A stretch of DNA of 64,000 nucleotides from Hyphomonas sp. CY54-11-8 (GTDB lineage Bacteria; Pseudomonadota; Alphaproteobacteria; Caulobacterales; Hyphomonadaceae): positions 62,001 through 126,000 of the forward strand of contig NZ_AWFD01000035.1 in NCBI RefSeq assembly GCF_000682735.1, read 5' to 3'. This document shows, in pieces, positions 27,199 to 34,708 of this stretch. The position numbers and the translations under genes were made by a program. The notes under the pieces are model-generated. The model was not told where the DNA came from, did no database searches, and saw nothing but the letters and a program-made list of their open reading frames with translations. Numbering within the stretch: position 1 is the stretch's first letter; each line of letters starts with the position of its first letter.

Positions 27199-28809
27199 TC
27201 AGATCGCCGGCAGGTCCACGCAGAATCTCGCGCCGCCGCCGTCGCGGTTCTCGGCCCAGACCTTGCCGCGATGGGTGGCGATGATCTGTTTCACGATAGA
27301 GAGGCCGAGACCGGAATTGTTGCCGAAGGCGGTGCCTTTCGGGCGGTCCGTATAAAAACGGTTGAAGATTGTGTCCAGCTTGTCCGGCGGTACACCGGGG
27401 CCGCAATCCTCGACTTTGATCCGGGCGATGGTCTGAGGGCCGTCATTGGTCTGGTCCAGCGTCACGTCCACCACAGAGCCGGGCGGGGAGAAGGAGCGGG
27501 CATTGTCGATCAGGTTCCGGATCACCTGTCCCAGCGGCCCTTCACGGCCCTGCACCAGCAGGCGGCCGCCCATCGTGGCATCGTGAAAGGACACCGTCAC
27601 CGCGCCTTCGTCCAGCGCGAGTGACTCGTAAGTGCCGACCACGTCGTGTACGAAGCGGGCAATGTCGAGCTGCTCGTTCGGCACGCGGGTCATTTCTGCT
27701 TCGAGGCGCGAGGCGTTGGAGATGTCGGTGATCAGGCGGTCGAGGCGCTTCACGTCCTGCGCGATGACGCCGCGCAGCTTTTCGGTCAGCTCCGGGTTTT
27801 CCTTCACGCTGTCCAGCGTCTCGATAGCGGAGCGGATGGAGGTGAGCGGGTTTTTCAGCTCATGCGCCACGTCGGCGGCGAATTGTTCGTTGGCCTGGAT
27901 GCGCTCGATCAGCGCCTCGGTCATGCCCTCCATGGAGGTGGCGAGGTCGCCGATCTCGTCCTTGCGGGCGGAGAGCGCAGGCACATTGATCCGTTCCGAA
28001 GCGCCGGCCCGGATCCGGTCGGCCGCCACGGCCAGACGGCGCAATGGCCGCGCGATGCCGAGTGTCAGCAATACCGATGTGATGAAGGCCACGAGCACCG
28101 CCACGCCGATGAACGGCAGTAGCGCCGCCCGCTCGGCGCGGATGATTTCGTCGATGTCGCTCGATTCCAGCGTCAGCACGCCCACGACGGCGGAGACCCG
28201 CTGGATCGGCATGGAGACCGAGATGATGCGCTGGCCGCGATCATTGAAGCGCTGGCTGGCGGCTTCCCCGCCTTCGACGGCGGTATCGAACTCTTCCTCG
28301 AAGGTTTGCGTGCGGACGGCATCGGAGGAGCGCCGCGGCATGACCGGCCCGAACACATGGGCGGCCCATTCCGACAGGTCCCGGCCCCAGCGGGCCACAC
28401 GGCCCGGCTCTCGCAGCGGTGGCAGGGCATCCACATCCACCCGTTCGGAGAGATAGAAGCTGTCGCCCACCATCTCGCCATCGGGCAGGTAGATGCGCGC
28501 GCGCACTCGTTCGGGCAGGTTCAGGCGGACGATGGTTTGCCGGGCGGCGTCAACGTCGAGCGCGGGCTGGGGCGTGGTGGCATCGTCGCCGAGCAGGCTG
28601 GTGAAGATCTGCGCCTGGGCGACGAGGTCCTGTTTCTTCGAGACGACGAAGCCGGCCCGCATTTCGTTCAGGACCATCGCCCCGATGATGAGGATGGCAA
28701 GGCCAGCAAGGTTCGACGCGAAGATCAGCCGTGCGATACGGCTACCGAACACGACCGAACTGTTCAGTCCGGCGCGCGGTGTCTTCCGTTTCTTGTCCTT
28801 ACCGGCCAT
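27199..28809 (-). CDS. chvG: ChvG/ExoS-type sensor histidine kinase
   Basis: The 536-residue membrane kinase has a short basic cytoplasmic N-terminus and a first membrane helix (about 28-48). A periplasmic domain of about 180 residues follows, then a second helix (about 231-252), a HAMP domain (RPLRRLAVAADRIRAGA), and HisKA with AADVAHELKNPLTSIRSAIETL (His316). The ATPase boxes are NLIDNA, DCGPGVP and NSGLGLSIVKQI. This layout fits ChvG, which senses acidity and envelope stress with ChvI in alphaproteobacteria. Unusually, the chvI-like gene is not adjacent: ppiB and a plus-strand gene lie between them. Confidence 0.85.
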   Translation of the reverse strand: MAGKDKKRKTPRAGLNSSVVFGSRIARLIFASNLAGLAILIIGAMVLNEMRAGFVVSKKQDLVAQAQIFTSLLGDDATTPQPALDVDAARQTIVRLNLPERVRARIYLPDGEMVGDSFYLSERVDVDALPPLREPGRVARWGRDLSEWAAHVFGPVMPRRSSDAVRTQTFEEEFDTAVEGGEAASQRFNDRGQRIISVSMPIQRVSAVVGVLTLESSDIDEIIRAERAALLPFIGVAVLVAFITSVLLTLGIARPLRRLAVAADRIRAGASERINVPALSARKDEIGDLATSMEGMTEALIERIQANEQFAADVAHELKNPLTSIRSAIETLDSVKENPELTEKLRGVIAQDVKRLDRLITDISNASRLEAEMTRVPNEQLDIARFVHDVVGTYESLALDEGAVTVSFHDATMGGRLLVQGREGPLGQVIRNLIDNARSFSPPGSVVDVTLDQTNDGPQTIARIKVEDCGPGVPPDKLDTIFNRFYTDRPKGTAFGNNSGLGLSIVKQIIATHRGKVWAENRDGGGARFCVDLPAI

Positions 28810-28834
28810 GCGGGTCCTTCCGGCTTGAGCCAGA

Positions 28835-29299
28835 TCAGGCGTCAGCAGCGACGCGCATGGAGACGATCTTGTCCGGATTGCGCGGCGGCTCGCCCTTGGC
28901 CAGCTGGTCGACCACATCCATGCCTTCGGTCACCTTGCCCCAGACGGTGTATTGTCCATTGAGGAAGCTGGCATCGTCGAAGCAAATGAAGAACTGGCTG
29001 TTAGCCGAGTGAGGCGCCGAAGTGCGGGCCATGGAGCAGGTGCCGCGCACATGCGGCTCTGCATTGAACTCGGCTTTCAGGTCGGGCTTGTCGGAGCCGC
29101 CCATGCCGGTGCCCTTCGGGCAGCCGACCTGGGCCATGAAGCCCGGAATCACGCGGTGGAAGACGATGCCGTCATAGAAGCCCTCGCGGGCAAGTTCCTT
29201 GATCCGCTCGACATGCCCGGGGGCGAGGTCCGGGCGCAGCTCGATGGTAACGTTGCCTTTGGAGGTTTCGAGGAGGATCGTGTTTTCAGGGTCGGCCAT
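28835..29299 (-). CDS. ppiB: peptidylprolyl isomerase, cyclophilin type
   Basis: The 154-residue protein catalyses proline cis-trans isomerisation. Visible motifs are FYDGIVFHRVIPGFMAQVGCPKGTGMGGSD, with the active-site Arg-Val-Ile-Pro-Gly-Phe-Met-Ala-Gln, then MARTSAPHSANSQFFICF and LNGQYTVWGKVTEGMDVVD. There is no signal peptide, so it acts in the cytoplasm. It is upstream of chvG on the same strand, 25 bases apart. Confidence 0.95.
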   Translation of the reverse strand: MADPENTILLETSKGNVTIELRPDLAPGHVERIKELAREGFYDGIVFHRVIPGFMAQVGCPKGTGMGGSDKPDLKAEFNAEPHVRGTCSMARTSAPHSANSQFFICFDDASFLNGQYTVWGKVTEGMDVVDQLAKGEPPRNPDKIVSMRVAADA

Positions 29300-29419
29300 G
29301 GGAGTTCCTGTTTCTTGTGCTAATCTAGAGACTGGCTATTGAATGAAGCCCATTGCGGCAAGCCCGTGCGGCAGGAATATGCCAATCGGGGAGGGCGCCG
29401 CGTCACGGCTGAGGACTTA

Positions 29420-29890
29420 ATGCTCGCACCCACTCTTTCGGTCATTCTGGCCTGTATTCTGTCGATTGCAGGCCTGTTGCACACACTTTGGGGCTTCGGC
29501 GTGACCTTTCCGGCCGCCAATGAACAGCAATTGGCGCGTATGGTGGTCGGAAAGCGCGGCATCACCAAGATGCCGTCCATGACCGCCTGCCTGTTCGTGG
29601 CGGTCAGCCTGTTCGCCTTTGCCTTCCTGGCGCTGGTGCTGGGCCAGCATGTGCACCTGCCGGTATCGAAATGGCTGGTCGCTTTGGCCGGGGCCGGGGC
29701 GGCGCTTGTATTCACGGGACGGGGCGTTGTGGGCATATTGCCGGCGTTCGAGCGGGCGCTGCCGGAACAGCCATTCCTGACGCTGAACCGGCGCTTCTAT
29801 TCCCCGCTGATCATCCTGATCGGCGTCGGGTTTGCGCTGCTGACCCTGGCGCTGCCCCATTGGAGCTGGCGCCTGGGCTTGCTGGGCTAG
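29420..29890 (+). CDS. DUF3995-like integral membrane protein
   Basis: The 156-residue protein has four predicted membrane helices (about 4-22, 53-75, 82-102 and 128-147). The pattern LSIAGLLHTLWGFGVTFPAAN near the start and GRGVVGILPAFE before the last helix fit the DUF3995 family, whose function is unknown. The ATG at 29420 has GAGG upstream; an open extension to 29339 has none. It is the only plus-strand gene between ppiB and chvI and ends three bases before the chvI stop. Confidence 0.7.
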   Translation: MLAPTLSVILACILSIAGLLHTLWGFGVTFPAANEQQLARMVVGKRGITKMPSMTACLFVAVSLFAFAFLALVLGQHVHLPVSKWLVALAGAGAALVFTGRGVVGILPAFERALPEQPFLTLNRRFYSPLIILIGVGFALLTLALPHWSWRLGLLG

Positions 29891-29893
29891 ACC

Positions 29894-30586
29894 CTATTCG
29901 GTGTAGCGGTAGCCAACGCCGTAGAGCGTCTCGATCGCATCGAACTCTTCAGACACTTCGCGGAACTTCTTGCGAAGCCGCTTGATGTGGCTGTCGATGG
30001 TGCGGTCGTCGACATAGATCTGGTCGTCATAGGCCGCATCCATCAGCTGGTCGCGGCTCTTCACGTAGCCCGGGCGCTGGGCGAGGGCCTGCAGGATCAG
30101 GAATTCCGTCACCGTCAGGCGCACCGGGTGTCCGTCCCAGGTACAGGCGTGGCGGTTCGGGTCCAGCGTCAGCTTTCCGCGGACGATCGGCTTGTGGTCG
30201 CCTTCTTCCGGGCCGGCCTGTCCACCGCGGGCGCGGCGCAGCACGGCTTTCACCCGCTCTGCCAGCAGGCGGTTGGAGCAGGGTTTGCGCACGAAATCGT
30301 CGGCGCCGATGTTGAAGCCGATCACCTCGTCGATTTCCTCGTCCTTCGACGTCAGGAAGATCACCGGCAATTCGCTGGTCTGGCGCAGGCGCCGCAGCAA
30401 TTCCATGCCGTCCATCTTCGGCATCTTCACGTCGAGGATGGCGATGTCCGGTGGGGTCTCCGTCAGCGCAGGCAGGGCGGCCTCACCATCATGATAGGTG
30501 CGGACATTGTAGCCTTCGGCCTCGAAGAACATCTTGAGAGAGGCGACGATGTTCTCGTCATCGTCCACAAGCGCGAGAGTTGTCAT
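29894..30586 (-). CDS. chvI: ChvI-type response regulator (OmpR family)
   Basis: The 230-residue regulator has a receiver domain ([23 protein letters not shown], phospho-acceptor Asp52 in [19 protein letters not shown]) and a C-terminal winged helix ([47 protein letters not shown]). The [12 protein letters not shown] block is characteristic of ChvI. A longer upstream frame exists, but [14 protein letters not shown] is the natural start. Its probable partner is the kinase at 27199. The long structured region upstream (30587-31115) may contain its promoter. Confidence 0.87.
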   Translation of the reverse strand: MTTLALVDDDENIVASLKMFFEAEGYNVRTYHDGEAALPALTETPPDIAILDVKMPKMDGMELLRRLRQTSELPVIFLTSKDEEIDEVIGFNIGADDFVRKPCSNRLLAERVKAVLRRARGGQAGPEEGDHKPIVRGKLTLDPNRHACTWDGHPVRLTVTEFLILQALAQRPGYVKSRDQLMDAAYDDQIYVDDRTIDSHIKRLRKKFREVSEEFDAIETLYGVGYRYTE

Positions 30587-30807
30587 AGTCCGGTCCTTGT
30601 CCGCCAGTTTCGGCCCTGTGTGGGGCCGGTCAGCTGTGGAGTGAAACATGGTTCGCGTCATGGAAATAGCCTCCCTTCAGTGGTCTTGCAATGAAAGGCA
30701 GTGATCCGGGCGAGCGCTTGCTCACATTAAGGCGCTTTGGAGGTCAATTGCGGCGGGATTGCCCTGAATGTTGCCAGCAGTGGTGGTGATCCGTCTTAGT
30801 CGTCCAT

Positions 30808-30865
30808 AGTCCGGTATGGTCATGGCAAGTCATGACTGATCATGGCGCAGTCCGGTTTGGTCATG
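30808..30865. repeat. pair of 17-base direct repeats
   Basis: AGTCCGGTATGGTCATG (30808-30824) and AGTCCGGTTTGGTCATG (30849-30865) differ at one base and are 41 bases apart from start to start, close to four helical turns. They lie 222 to 279 bases upstream of the chvI start. Confidence 0.75.
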
Positions 30866-30879
30866 CATATTCCCCTCAG

Positions 30880-31012
30880 GCGTCACGCCCGATGGCCAAC
30901 GGTCATTTGGGCGCCCATCTCTGAACGAAGCAACGGGCGCGTCATGACATGACGTTCCTGACGCGCTTATCAGAGATGGGTCCCCAAACCGCTCCGAGGC
31001 CGGGGATGACGC
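30880..31012. repeat. 133-bp imperfect palindromic element, possible dispersed intergenic repeat
   Basis: Nested inverted repeats share one centre. The outer ends are GCGTCA (30880) and TGACGC (31012). The middle arms at 30906-30924 and 30970-30988 match in 17 of 19 bases, with CCCATCTCTGA/TCAGAGATGGG perfect. The inner arms are GCGCGTCA (30937-30944) and TGACGCGC (30959-30966). The outer arm (GGGGATGACG) resembles intergenic repeats common in alphaproteobacteria. There is no transposase, so it could be a MITE-like or REP-like unit or a structured RNA. Confidence 0.55.
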
Positions 31013-31115
31013 AAGTAGAGGGTTATCCACCAACCAATGGCGCCAAACCTGCCGTACTCATTGCCGCGAAAACAAATCCATCCGACACCTCCGTGGCCGG
31101 ATGTATATTGCGCGC

Positions 31116-31493
31116 ATGTCGCTCTTCCATCCACCCGAAGGCTTCCCGCCGCATCTTGTCGCCTTCTGGCCGCTCGTCTGGGTCCAGCTCCGGCTGCTCG
31201 GCGCAGCGGTGCGGGCCACCTATGGGAAGGACGCGACCTATCGCTGGAGCATCACCCCGAACGGGCGCGTCTTCCTGACCTGCATTCACTTCAGGCTGTA
31301 GGACAAGGCAGCGCGTGAGTGGCTGATACCGCGCGCGTATTTCACCGACCGCCTTGCCGCGGCTTGCGATGGCCGGGCCTTTGCGCCCGCTTATGCGGCA
31401 CGGTGCGCCGAGCCACATGATGTCGGGGGTGCGCCTGTCGCACGTCGCAGCACGCAAGCCTGCAACCTGAACCTGCCCCTGCCGGAAACCTGA
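31116..31493 (+). pseudogene. hypothetical protein interrupted by an in-frame amber codon
   Basis: From the ATG at 31116 the frame reads MSLFHPPEGFPPHLVAFWPL and stops at TAG (31299-31301) after 61 residues. The same frame then continues for 63 more codons without a stop to TGA at 31491-31493. It keeps a protein-like composition (REWLIPRAYFTDRLAAACDG, then FAPAYAARCAEPHDVGGAP). Continuity across the stop suggests a single ancestral gene of about 125 codons broken by a point mutation, or a sequencing error. A further in-frame ATG lies at 31101. I do not recognise the family. Readthrough is possible but unsupported. Confidence 0.55.
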
Positions 31494-31564
31494 CGCGGGT
31501 TTTCACCGTGAAAATTCAGTTCACCCACAAAGCGCCTTCACGGGCGTCGCAGGCTCTGGAAGCG

Positions 31565-33409
31565 TTACGGATCCAGGCGCACGGCACCTTGAGACGCGTT
31601 CCCGACATGGGCCGCATAGACCTTCAGGGCACGGCTCACCTTGCGGGGGCGCTCCTCGACGGGCTTCCAGGCCTTGTCGCCTCTGGCTTCCATCGCGGCG
31701 CGGCGGGACGCGATTTCCTCGTCCGTAAGTTTCGCATGGATCGTGCGGTTCGGGATGTCGATCTCGATGATGTCGCCTTCCTCGATCAGGCCGATCAGGC
31801 CGCCTTCCGCCGCCTCCGGACTGACATGGCCGATCGAAAGCCCTGACGTGCCGCCGGAGAAACGCCCGTCGGTGATCAGGGCGCAGGCCTTTCCGAGCTT
31901 CATCGATTTCAGGTACGAGGTCGGGTAGAGCATCTCCTGCATGCCGGGCCCGCCGCGCGGGCCTTCATGGCGGATGATGACCACATCGCCTGCCTTCACG
32001 CCCTTGTTCAGGATGCGCTTGCAGGCGTCTTCCTGGCTATCGCATACAACGGCCGGGCCGGAGAATTTGAGGATCGAGTCGTCGACGCCAGCGGTTTTCA
32101 CCACGCAGCCTTGTTCCGCGAGATTGCCGAACAGGACAGCGAGGCCGCCATCCTGCGAGAAGGCATGCTCGGCAGAGCGGATGACGCCTTTCTCGCGGTC
32201 TGTGTCGAGTTCCTTGTAGCGGCGCGACTGGCTGAAGGCCTCGGTCGTGCGCACGCCGCCCGGCGCAGCCAGGAACAGCTCGTGTGCAGCCGGATCATTG
32301 GTGACGGTTATGTCCCATTTGGTGATCGCCTCGGCCAGCGTGTCGGAGTGGATGGTACGGACGGACGTGTCGAGCTTTCCGGCACGGTCGAGCTCACCCA
32401 GGATGCCGAAGATGCCCCCGGCGCGGTGGACGTCTTCCATGTGGACGTTGGCCACAGCCGGGGCGACCTTGCAGAGGCAGGGCGTCGAACGGCTGAGCCG
32501 GTCGATATCGTCCAGTGTGAAATCGACCTCGCCTTCGCGGGCGATGGCCAGAAGGTGGAGGATCGTATTGGTCGAGCCGCCCATGGCGATGTCGAGCGTC
32601 ATCGCGTTTTCGAACGCGGCCTTGGTGGCGATGCCGCGGGCGGAAACGGATTTGTCGCCGTCTTCATAATAGAGCTTGGTCAGCTCCACGATGCGCTGGC
32701 CAGCGCGGCGGAAGAGGGCCTCCCGGTCGGCGTGGGTGGCTAGCGTCGAGCCATTGCCCGGCAGGCCGAGGCCCAGGGCTTCGGCGAGGCAGTTCATGGA
32801 GTTTGCGGTGAACATGCCGGAGCAGGAGCCGCAGGTCGGGCAGGCATTCTGTTCGAACTCGGCGACTTCTTCGTCGGTCCGGTCGGGGTTCGCCGCTTCG
32901 ATCATGGCGTCGATCAGGTCGACCGCGCGCAGTTCGCCGTCGATATTGACCTTGCCGGCCTCCATCGGGCCGCCGGAAATGAAGACGACCGGAATATCGA
33001 GGCGCAGCGCCGCCATCATCATGCCGGGCGTGATCTTGTCGCAATTGGAGATGCAGACCATCGCATCGGCACAGTGGGCGTTTACCATGTACTCGACACT
33101 GTCGGCGATCACTTCGCGGCTCGGCAGGGAATACAGCATGCCGTCATGGCCCATCGCGATGCCGTCATCGACCGCGATCGTGTTGAATTCCTTGGCCACG
33201 CCGCCCGCCGCGACGATCTCGCTGGCGACCATCTGGCCGAGGTCTTTCAGGTGCACGTGGCCGGGCACGAACTGGGTAAAGGAGTTCACCACCGCGATAA
33301 TCGGCTTTCCGAAATCGCTGTCCTTCATGCCTGTCGCGCGCCAAAGGCCGCGGGCGCCGGCCATGTTGCGGCCATGGGTGGAAGTGCGGGAACGGTAGAG
33401 AATTGCCAC
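31565..33409 (-). CDS. ilvD: dihydroxy-acid dehydratase
   Basis: IlvD dehydrates dihydroxy-isovalerate and dihydroxy-methylvalerate in valine, leucine and isoleucine synthesis, using an iron-sulfur cluster. The 614-residue length is that of the E. coli-type enzyme. Cluster cysteines lie in [12 protein letters not shown] (Cys123) and [10 protein letters not shown] (190-196). Further family motifs are [41 protein letters not shown], and [22 protein letters not shown]. No other ilv genes are adjacent. A short GC-rich hairpin lies in its leader. Confidence 0.97.
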   Translation of the reverse strand: MAILYRSRTSTHGRNMAGARGLWRATGMKDSDFGKPIIAVVNSFTQFVPGHVHLKDLGQMVASEIVAAGGVAKEFNTIAVDDGIAMGHDGMLYSLPSREVIADSVEYMVNAHCADAMVCISNCDKITPGMMMAALRLDIPVVFISGGPMEAGKVNIDGELRAVDLIDAMIEAANPDRTDEEVAEFEQNACPTCGSCSGMFTANSMNCLAEALGLGLPGNGSTLATHADREALFRRAGQRIVELTKLYYEDGDKSVSARGIATKAAFENAMTLDIAMGGSTNTILHLLAIAREGEVDFTLDDIDRLSRSTPCLCKVAPAVANVHMEDVHRAGGIFGILGELDRAGKLDTSVRTIHSDTLAEAITKWDITVTNDPAAHELFLAAPGGVRTTEAFSQSRRYKELDTDREKGVIRSAEHAFSQDGGLAVLFGNLAEQGCVVKTAGVDDSILKFSGPAVVCDSQEDACKRILNKGVKAGDVVIIRHEGPRGGPGMQEMLYPTSYLKSMKLGKACALITDGRFSGGTSGLSIGHVSPEAAEGGLIGLIEEGDIIEIDIPNRTIHAKLTDEEIASRRAAMEARGDKAWKPVEERPRKVSRALKVYAAHVGNASQGAVRLDP

Positions 33410-33431
33410 TTTGTGCCTCTTTTACGGTGTT

Positions 33432-33451
33432 CGGCAGGGGATTACCTGCCG
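33432..33451 (-). promoter_or_regulatory. hairpin in the ilvD leader
   Basis: CGGCAGG-GGATTA-CCTGCCG forms a perfect 7-bp stem ending about 22 bases before the ilvD ATG on the minus strand. There is no T-run or visible leader peptide rich in branched-chain codons, so classical attenuation is not supported. Confidence 0.3.
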
Positions 33452-33522
33452 GGCGGGCGATTATCAATCATGACGAAGGGGGAACGGCCAGCCCCCATCT
33501 GTTGCCGGGTCTGCTGGCAGGG

Positions 33523-34569
33523 CTACTGCGCGGCGGCCCTGGCCGCAGGCTGTAACGGGCCGAGGCAGCGTATTCCGGCAATCACTGGCGCGAGCCGCGC
33601 ATGAGCGGCCTGATAGGCGTCCGCACCCACGGTGGGAATGTAGCGGGACTGGATCTCGTTCAGGTACCGCTCGTCCCCGTCGGCGCAGATACAGGCCACG
33701 CGGGCCGGTTTGTCCTGCCTGGCGAGCCAGTCCAGTGCACCGAGAATGACACCGGTGCTGGACAGGCCAACCTTGGAGAGCTCGTGCTCGTGCAGCAGGT
33801 TGAAGGCCGCAATGGTTGCAGCCTCGTCCATCCGGATCATGCCGGGATCGGGTTTCATGCCCGCAAAGGAGGAGCGCCGCTGGCTGCCGAAGGCGGGGAT
33901 CTTCAGCTTGTCTGTGCAGCCCGACGGAGCATCGAGGAAGGCGCAGGAGCTTTCCGGTTCCACGAGGCAAAGCTGTGTCTGGCCCGGATGGGCTTTCAGA
34001 TAGTCGGCAAAGCCGCGCGACGTGCCGCCAGAAGACGAGGTCATGAATACCGCGTCGAATGGCCCGTCCGCAAACAGTTCCGGCGCCGTCCAGTTCTGGT
34101 GCGAGGCCGGGTTCAGCGGATTTGAATACTGGTCGAGGAAAACCGAGCCTTCCTGCTCAGCAATCTCACCGGCCACGCGCATGCGGGCGGCATTGGAGGT
34201 TTCGCCGGGCCTCGGTTCGGCAATCACCAATTTGGCGCCAGCGCCTTCGATCTGGGCGGCATTATGCGCACTGATCGATGCGGACGACACGATGGTTGCA
34301 TCTATGCCCAGCCGCTGGCAGATACAGGCCAGCGCATTGCCGTAATTGCCGGAGGAAGCATCCACCACGGATTTGACCGGGCCGATCTTCTCGATCGTTC
34401 TCGACAGGATGTACCACGCTACGCGGTCCTTGACCGAGCCGAACTCGTTGCAGCGCTCCTCTTTCACCAGCAATTCATGGGTCAGATTGCCAATTTTGAC
34501 CTGGTAGGCGGTCAGGGGCGTGTGGCCGATTTTGAAGGGACAGCTGGCGACGGCGGTAGAAAATGGCAT
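33523..34569 (-). CDS. PLP-dependent enzyme of the cysteine synthase fold, divergent member
   Basis: The 348-residue protein has the fold-type II PLP motifs. The Schiff-base lysine is Lys47 in NEFGSVKDRVAW, and the phosphate/substrate loop is SSGNYGNAL (72-80) where CysK has GNTGI. The PLP-phosphate loop is MTSSSGGTSRGF. The combination resembles SbnA-type or cystathionine-beta-synthase-like enzymes that use O-phosphoserine or other activated amino acids rather than O-acetylserine. The first 25 residues are unlike CysK. A start nine codons upstream is possible; the chosen ATG has GAGG eight bases before it. The true cysK is at 43075. It is downstream of polA on the same strand, 139 bases away. 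Confidence 0.75.
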   Translation of the reverse strand: MPFSTAVASCPFKIGHTPLTAYQVKIGNLTHELLVKEERCNEFGSVKDRVAWYILSRTIEKIGPVKSVVDASSGNYGNALACICQRLGIDATIVSSASISAHNAAQIEGAGAKLVIAEPRPGETSNAARMRVAGEIAEQEGSVFLDQYSNPLNPASHQNWTAPELFADGPFDAVFMTSSSGGTSRGFADYLKAHPGQTQLCLVEPESSCAFLDAPSGCTDKLKIPAFGSQRRSSFAGMKPDPGMIRMDEAATIAAFNLLHEHELSKVGLSSTGVILGALDWLARQDKPARVACICADGDERYLNEIQSRYIPTVGADAYQAAHARLAPVIAGIRCLGPLQPAARAAAQ

Positions 34570-34708
34570 GAGCCTGCCTCGGTCTGCGTTTCGCAATGCA
34601 ACATAGCTAGCAGGCCGAATCGCTCACGCAAATGTGACAACTGCGTCTGGCAACATTGCAAATTAGTATGCCTTTCAGCGCAGCAACCTCGCTTCAGAAC
34701 CAGACAGC

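Larger units (their letters stand above)
30587..31115. other. 529-bp non-coding region with repeats
   Basis: No convincing gene is visible. The region holds a pair of near-identical 17-base direct repeats (30808-30865) and a long imperfect palindromic element (30880-31012), each listed separately. The chvI promoter is expected near 30590-30750, where GC content falls, but I cannot define it. Confidence 0.6.

Noticed and set aside
31023..31457. Minus-strand frame of 144 codons across the 31-kb region
   Set aside because: It overlaps the palindromic element only marginally and lies opposite a more protein-like frame; composition is unconvincing.
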